Below, in pieces: positions 57,518 to 64,000 of a stretch of DNA of 64,000 bases. The notes beneath the pieces are model-generated. The model was given only the letters and a program-made list of their open reading frames with translations, did not search any database and was not told the origin of the DNA. Numbering within the stretch: the first letter of the stretch is position 1; each line of letters starts with the position of its first letter. Position numbers and translations under genes: made by a program. The DNA lies in contig CBDUYN010000021.1 of the NCBI GenBank assembly GCA_965371445.1, positions 23,239 through 87,238 of the forward strand. Reading direction: 5' to 3'. Source of the DNA: DASWIG01 sp965371445. Lineage in GTDB: Bacteria > Acidobacteriota > Thermoanaerobaculia > Multivoradales > J023.

Positions 57518-58516
57518 ATGATCTCGAAAGGGACCAAAAGAGCCGGCATCCTGGGCCTCGGCGCCTACACCCCTGAGCGCGTTATGCCGAACGAGGAGTG
57601 GTCGCGCTACGTCGACACGAGCGACGAGTGGATCACCGCCCGTACCGGCATCAAGCGCCGCCGCGTCGCCGCGCCGGACGAGTCGACCGCCGACCTCGCC
57701 GTCGCCGCGGCCGAGCGCGCCCTCGCCGACGCCGGCCTCACCGCCGCCGACATCGACGAGATCATCGTCGCCACCGACACCCCCGAGGTCCCCATCCCCG
57801 ACACCGCGGCTTTTGTCCAGCACCGCCTCGGGACGCGCCACGTCCCGGCCTACGACCTGGGCGGCAGCGGCTGCGCCGGCTGGGTCCAGGGGCTCGACAT
57901 CGCCTGCTCGCGGGTGCTGACAGGACGTTCCAGGGTGCTCCTCGTCGGTGTCGAGCTCCTGACCCGCATCATGGACTGGCACGACCGCTCGACCTGCGTG
58001 CTCTTCGGCGACGCCGCCGGCGCCGCCGTCGTCGGCGAGGTCGACGGGGTCGGGGAGGTGCTGGCGGTCGACGCCGGGACCGACGGCAGCCGCGCCGGCA
58101 TCCTCAGCCTGGAGGTGGGGGGTACGAGAAAGCCTTTCACCCTCGAGCGGGCGCGCAAGAACCTCCAGCAACGCCTCGTGATGAAAGGCCGCGAAGTCTT
58201 CAAGGAAGCCGTCCGGCACATGAGCGAATCCTCGCGCCGGGTCCTCGCGAAAGCCGGACGCGAGCTCGGCGACGTCGCCCTCGTCGTCCCCCACCAGGCG
58301 AACCTGCGCATCATCAACGCGGTGGGGAAGGCGCTGGGCGTGCCGCCGGAAAAGGTCTTCGTCAACGTCCAGGACTACGGCAACACGGGCTCGGCCTCCG
58401 TCCCCCTGGCCTTACGCCAGGCGTTCGACGAGGGCCGCGTCCGGGAGGGCGACCTGGTGCTGGTCACCGCCTTCGGGGCGGGCTTTCACTGGGCCTCGGC
58501 CCTCGTCCGGTTCTGA
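57518..58516 (+). CDS. fabH: 3-oxoacyl-ACP synthase III (FabH-like)
   Basis: KAS III condenses an acyl-CoA with malonyl-ACP to start fatty-acid synthesis. The 332-residue protein starts GILGLGAYTPERVMPNEE and has DEWITARTGIKRRR. The catalytic Cys is in GGSGCAGWVQG (about residue 118), His in VVPHQANLRII (about 255) and Asn in QDYGNTGSASVPLAL (about 285), the full C-H-N triad. TSDEWI is the normal FabH phrase. No acpP, fabD or plsX gene is adjacent, so a second copy or a specialised starter-unit enzyme is possible. It begins 19 bases after the GNAT gene. Confidence 0.9.
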   Translation: MISKGTKRAGILGLGAYTPERVMPNEEWSRYVDTSDEWITARTGIKRRRVAAPDESTADLAVAAAERALADAGLTAADIDEIIVATDTPEVPIPDTAAFVQHRLGTRHVPAYDLGGSGCAGWVQGLDIACSRVLTGRSRVLLVGVELLTRIMDWHDRSTCVLFGDAAGAAVVGEVDGVGEVLAVDAGTDGSRAGILSLEVGGTRKPFTLERARKNLQQRLVMKGREVFKEAVRHMSESSRRVLAKAGRELGDVALVVPHQANLRIINAVGKALGVPPEKVFVNVQDYGNTGSASVPLALRQAFDEGRVREGDLVLVTAFGAGFHWASALVRF

Positions 58517-58578
58517 GCGGCGGCGCTCGAAGCGAAGAGCGTGTCGCTCCGCGGACGGCGTTGGTAGGATCTCGCGCC

Positions 58579-59367
58579 GTGAGAGTCGTCATCGAAGAAA
58601 CCGCCGAAGCCGTCTACAGGACCGCCGCGTCCTGGATCGCGCAGCTGATCCGTTCCCAGCCGGCCTCGGTCCTCGGCCTGGCGACGGGGCGCACGATGGT
58701 GCCCTTCTACGCGGAGCTCGTCCGGCTGCACCGTGAGGAGGGGCTGACGCTGGCAGAGGTCGTGACCTTCAACCTCGACGAATACGTCGGGGTGGCGCCC
58801 GAGGACCCGCGCAGCTTTCACCAATTCATGCAGGAGAACCTCGTCACGGCGACCGACCTGCCGCCGGATTCGGTGCACCTGCCCAACGGCTTGGCCGAGG
58901 ACCTCTTCGCCGAGGCCGACCACTACGAGAGCCTGATCTGGGAGGCTGGGGGCATCGACCTCCAGCTCCTCGGCCTGGGAAAAAACGGCCACCTGGGCTT
59001 CAACGAGCCTGGCTCGTCGCTCCGGAGCCTGACGCGGGTCAAGGCCTTGACCCGCGACACCTTGCTCGCCAACGAGCGGGACCTTCCGGAGCTTGGCTCG
59101 GGCCATCCGGAGGCCGCCATCACCATGGGCCTGGGGACGATCCTCGACGCCCGCCGCTGCTTTCTCCTCGCCCTCGACGAGTCGAAAGCCGACGCCGTCG
59201 CCGCCATGATCGAGGGTCCGGTCGCGGCGCACCTTCCGGCCTCGGCGCTCCAGATGCACCGCCAGGTCACGGTGATCCTCGACGCCGCGGCCGCGTCAAA
59301 GCTTCACGACCAGGACTACTACCTGCGGGCCGAGGCGATGCAGCGCAAGCTTGAGGGGCGCATTTGA
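58579..59367 (+). CDS. nagB: Glucosamine-6-phosphate deaminase
   Basis: NagB converts glucosamine 6-phosphate to fructose 6-phosphate and ammonia. The 262-residue protein starts at GTG 58579 (VRVVIEETAEAVYRTAA). It shows LGLATGRTMVPFYAEL (phosphate site), TFNLDEYVG with the catalytic Asp, QLLGLGKNGHLGFNEPGSS with the His/Glu pair, and IEGPVAAHLPASALQMH near the end. The GKNGH form, with Asn where E. coli has Asp, is also seen in Bacillus-type NagB, so activity is expected. There is a gap of about 60 bases from fabH. The next gene is convergent (lon). Confidence 0.9.
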   Translation: MRVVIEETAEAVYRTAASWIAQLIRSQPASVLGLATGRTMVPFYAELVRLHREEGLTLAEVVTFNLDEYVGVAPEDPRSFHQFMQENLVTATDLPPDSVHLPNGLAEDLFAEADHYESLIWEAGGIDLQLLGLGKNGHLGFNEPGSSLRSLTRVKALTRDTLLANERDLPELGSGHPEAAITMGLGTILDARRCFLLALDESKADAVAAMIEGPVAAHLPASALQMHRQVTVILDAAAASKLHDQDYYLRAEAMQRKLEGRI

Positions 59368-59423
59368 CCTTCTGGGTGGCAAGTCCCTCTGGGAGGACCC
59401 TTCAGGGTTCTTCTCATTCATAG

Positions 59424-59443
59424 CCCGGGGCTTTAGCCCCGGG
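59424..59443. terminator. Perfect GC-rich hairpin between convergent nagB and lon
   Basis: CCCGGGGC (59424-59431), loop TTTA, GCCCCGGG (59436-59443). It lies in the 119-base gap between two converging genes, where a bidirectional terminator would sit. There is no T-run on either side, so it may instead be a common dispersed palindrome of this type of genome. Confidence 0.5.
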
Positions 59444-59486
59444 TGGGGCCGGCGCGAGCTCCGGCGGTGCGTCGGGTGAGCCGTCC

Positions 59487-62093
<2,607 letters not shown>

Positions 62094-62229
62094 CTGGGTG
62101 TTGTCCTTCCAATAGGTTGTCCGCGGTCTCCTCCGGGGGGTCCGCTCACTGCTTCCAACGTAGAAGCGAGGCTCAAAATTCCGCCCTTCGAGAATCTTAT
62201 GGCGGACGACTAAGATCTCTCCTCGGACC

Positions 62230-62412
62230 TCAGCGGCTGGGCATCACGAGCCACAGGATCAGGTAGACCAGGATGCCGGGGAAGGCCACGGAGATGGCCG
62301 AGCCGACGACGTAGAGGATGCGCACCGTCGTCGAGCTCCAGCCCAGCCACTGGGCGATTCCGCCGCACACCCCGGCGAGGACGCGGTCGTTTCGCGAACG
62401 TACGAGAGCCAT
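62230..62412 (-). CDS. Small PspC-domain membrane protein
   Basis: The 60-residue protein begins MALVRSRNDRVLAGVCGGIAQ, the classic start of PspC domains, followed by WLGWSSTTVRILYVV and one hydrophobic helix (AISVAFPGILVYLILWLVM). The ATG at 62410-62412 follows a strong ribosome site (AAGGAGGT with 7-base spacing), so this start is preferred to the upstream one at 62472. PspC proteins are linked with envelope-stress responses; no pspA or other psp gene is nearby. It lies 136 bases upstream of lon in the same direction. Confidence 0.88.
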   Translation of the reverse strand: MALVRSRNDRVLAGVCGGIAQWLGWSSTTVRILYVVGSAISVAFPGILVYLILWLVMPSR

Positions 62413-62514
62413 GGCTTCAACCTCCTTGATTCTGCAGACGCCGCGTTCATCCGCCGCGTCCCTAGAAGACACTACGCCCTCGGGGGCGGGAGGATTCGTT
62501 GGCGTCGGCGCTCG

Positions 62515-63636
62515 TCAGGCGCAGACCTCGCAACGCACCTTCAGCGACTCGATGCGCTCGACGTCGACCGTGACTCCCAGCCCCGGCCGGTCCCAGGGCA
62601 CCTGCACCAGGCCGTCCTCCATCGTCCACTCGGGGTCGACGACGTCCCGGGCCCAATAGCGCGCCGAGGGGCTGACGTCGCCCGGCAGGGTGAAGCCCTC
62701 GAGGGAGGCGAGAGCGACGTTGTAGGCGCGGCCGATGCCGCTCTCGAGCATGCCTCCGCACCAGACCGGGACGCCGTTGGCGAGGCACAGGTCGTGGATC
62801 GCCTTCGATTCGCTAAATCCGCCGACCCGGCCCGGCTTGACGTTGACGATGCGTCCGCTGCCGAGAGTGATCATGTCCTCGGCACGGTCGCGCGAGGTGA
62901 TCGATTCGTCGAGGCAGATCGGCGTCTTGAGGCGTTTTTGAAGCTCGGCGTGGCGCACGACGTCGTCCCAGGCGAGCGGCTGCTCGATCATCATGAGGCC
63001 CAGGTCGTCGAAGCGGGCCAGGTGGTCGAAGTCGGCGACGGTGTAGGCGTTGTTGGCGTCGGCCATCAGCTTGGCGCCGTCGCCGAAGGCGCGGCGGGCG
63101 GCCTCGAGGTAGGCGAGGTCTGAGCCGGGCTTGATCTTGATCTTGACCTTCCGGTACCCCTCGTCGAGGGCACGGCGGGCCCGCTCGACGAGCGCCTCGG
63201 GGCTGGCCTGGATGCCGAGCGAGATGCCGGTGGCGATTTTCTTCCGGGTCCCGCCGAGGAGCTCGGCGAGGGGCACCTTGCGGATCTCGGCCTCGAGGCC
63301 CCAGAAGCCCATCTCGACCGCTCCCTTGGCCATCCGGTGGCCCCGGAAGTCCTCCTCGAGGACGGCGGCGACGTCGGCGGCGCGCTCGAAGCGGCGGCCG
63401 ATAACACGCGGCGCGATCCATTGGCGGATGACGGTCCAGGCCGTGTCGACGGTCTCGGGCGAGTAGTTGGGGCGGGCGCCGGCGACGCACTCCGACCAGG
63501 CCGTGGCGCCGCTTTCGTCGCGCAGCTCGAGGAGGAAAATGTGCCGGGTCGTCGAGGTTCCCGAGGAGATCTGGAAGGGCTCGACCAAGGGCAGACGGAT
63601 CTCGCGCAGGTGGATTTCGCGGATGTTCATGCTCAT
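62515..63636 (-). CDS. menC: o-Succinylbenzoate synthase / N-succinylamino acid racemase (enolase superfamily)
   Basis: This 373-residue enolase-superfamily enzyme is of the MenC (OSBS/NSAR) type. The N-terminal capping domain begins IREIHLREIRLPLVEPFQIS. The barrel has the catalytic Lys pair in YRKVKIKIKPGSD, metal ligands in LMADANNAY (Asp), MMIEQPLAWDD (Glu) and ICLDESITS (Asp), the second catalytic Lys in IVNVKPGRVGGF, and GGMLESGIGRA. All are conserved. MenC dehydrates SHCHC in menaquinone synthesis; close relatives racemise N-succinyl amino acids, and many do both. No other men genes are adjacent, so the physiological role is open. The ATG at 63636 gives MSMNIREI; a second ATG lies six bases on. 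An upstream TATATT on minus could be a -10 box. Confidence 0.88.
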   Translation of the reverse strand: MSMNIREIHLREIRLPLVEPFQISSGTSTTRHIFLLELRDESGATAWSECVAGARPNYSPETVDTAWTVIRQWIAPRVIGRRFERAADVAAVLEEDFRGHRMAKGAVEMGFWGLEAEIRKVPLAELLGGTRKKIATGISLGIQASPEALVERARRALDEGYRKVKIKIKPGSDLAYLEAARRAFGDGAKLMADANNAYTVADFDHLARFDDLGLMMIEQPLAWDDVVRHAELQKRLKTPICLDESITSRDRAEDMITLGSGRIVNVKPGRVGGFSESKAIHDLCLANGVPVWCGGMLESGIGRAYNVALASLEGFTLPGDVSPSARYWARDVVDPEWTMEDGLVQVPWDRPGLGVTVDVERIESLKVRCEVCA

Positions 63637-63710
63637 GGCGCGTCAATATACACCACGGTCTTCTTACGTCCAGCGCACCGCAGGGCACGGCATGCGATCC
63701 GTCGCTCCGA

Positions 63711-64000
63711 GCCGCCCGGAACACGAAATCCATTTTGGATCGCGGCCTCCGAGCCGCCCGGAACGCGAAATCCATTCTGGATCGCGGCCTCCGGGCCGCC
63801 CGGAACGCGAAATCCATTTTGGATCGTGGCCTCCGAGCCGCCCGGAACGCGAAATCCATTTTGGATCGCGGCCTCCGAGCCGCCCGGAACGCGAAATCCA
63901 TTTTGGATCGCGGCCTCCGAGCCGCCCGGAACGCGAAATCCATTTTGGATCGCGGCCTCCGAGCCGCCCGGAACGCGAAATCCATTTTGGATCGCGGCCT
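63711..64000. repeat. 42-bp tandem array with internal palindrome (runs off window)
   Basis: Seven nearly identical 42-bp units begin at 63711, 63753, 63795, 63837, 63879, 63921 and 63963 (last one cut by the window end). The unit contains the palindrome CGCGAAATCCATTTTGGATCG and the C-rich CCGAGCCGCCCGGAA. Only single-base differences are seen (for example ACACG in unit 1, TTCTGG in unit 2). On minus it is open, encoding a 14-residue repeat (FAFRAARRPRSKMD), but no ribosome site or plausible product was found. It lies upstream of menC. There are no unique spacers, so it is not CRISPR. Confidence 0.9.

Overview
The window is high-GC bacterial DNA with dense, overlapping genes. A degenerate MacB/FtsX-type permease of the kind expanded in Acidobacteriota (ADOP), large Sec-exported RHS proteins and short dispersed palindromes suggest an Acidobacteriota-like organism (Holophagae/Thermoanaerobaculia type). 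This is inference; there is no rRNA gene or marker phylogeny here.

Region 1 (1-12005). A partial SprT-like metalloprotease gene on the minus strand faces away from a 12-gene plus-strand operon, aroDE-hisZ-hisG-hisD-hisC-hisB-hisH-hisA-hisF-hisIE-trpE-trpG, joined almost throughout by 4-base ATGA overlaps. It covers the middle shikimate steps, nearly all of histidine synthesis (short HisG with HisZ; no histidinol-phosphatase seen) and the first committed tryptophan step. Upstream are a TTGACA-17-TTAAAT promoter, a 33-residue leader peptide ending WWHGVDHHGP, and competing GC-rich hairpins. This looks like an attenuator sensing both Trp and His.

Region 2 (12006-14101). A REP-associated tyrosine transposase lies between clusters of REP-like palindromes, followed by a degenerate tandem array of about 42-bp period and a promoter/leader region.

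Region 3 (14102-56004). This is a 42-kb polymorphic-toxin and giant-adhesin island. RHS1 and RHS2 are complete Sec-signal RHS proteins with variable C-terminal toxins and adjacent candidate immunity genes. A 5599-residue secreted protein (Calx-beta, CARDB, DUF11, FG-GAP, lectin-like and VWA-like modules) precedes RHS3. Remnants of similar giant proteins precede RHS2 and RHS4, so the giant-RHS pair appears to be the duplicating unit. RHS3 and the ADOP permease are each cut in two by an inversion of 47131-55068. Turning that segment around joins both genes in frame at the same two breakpoints and puts every gene of the segment on the plus strand. The segment holds candidate immunity genes, an RHS4 orphan with a JAB-like C-terminus and a lipoprotein partner, and decayed pieces.

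Region 4 (56005-64000). Housekeeping genes follow: a metallophosphoesterase, a GNAT acetyltransferase, a FabH-like ketoacyl-ACP synthase III and a glucosamine-6-phosphate deaminase on plus; Lon protease, a small PspC-domain protein and a MenC-like enzyme on minus. The window ends in a second, perfect 42-bp tandem array.

A 26-27-bp palindromic element occurs inside four unrelated coding regions (hisB, hisH, the giant gene, lon), where it is translated.
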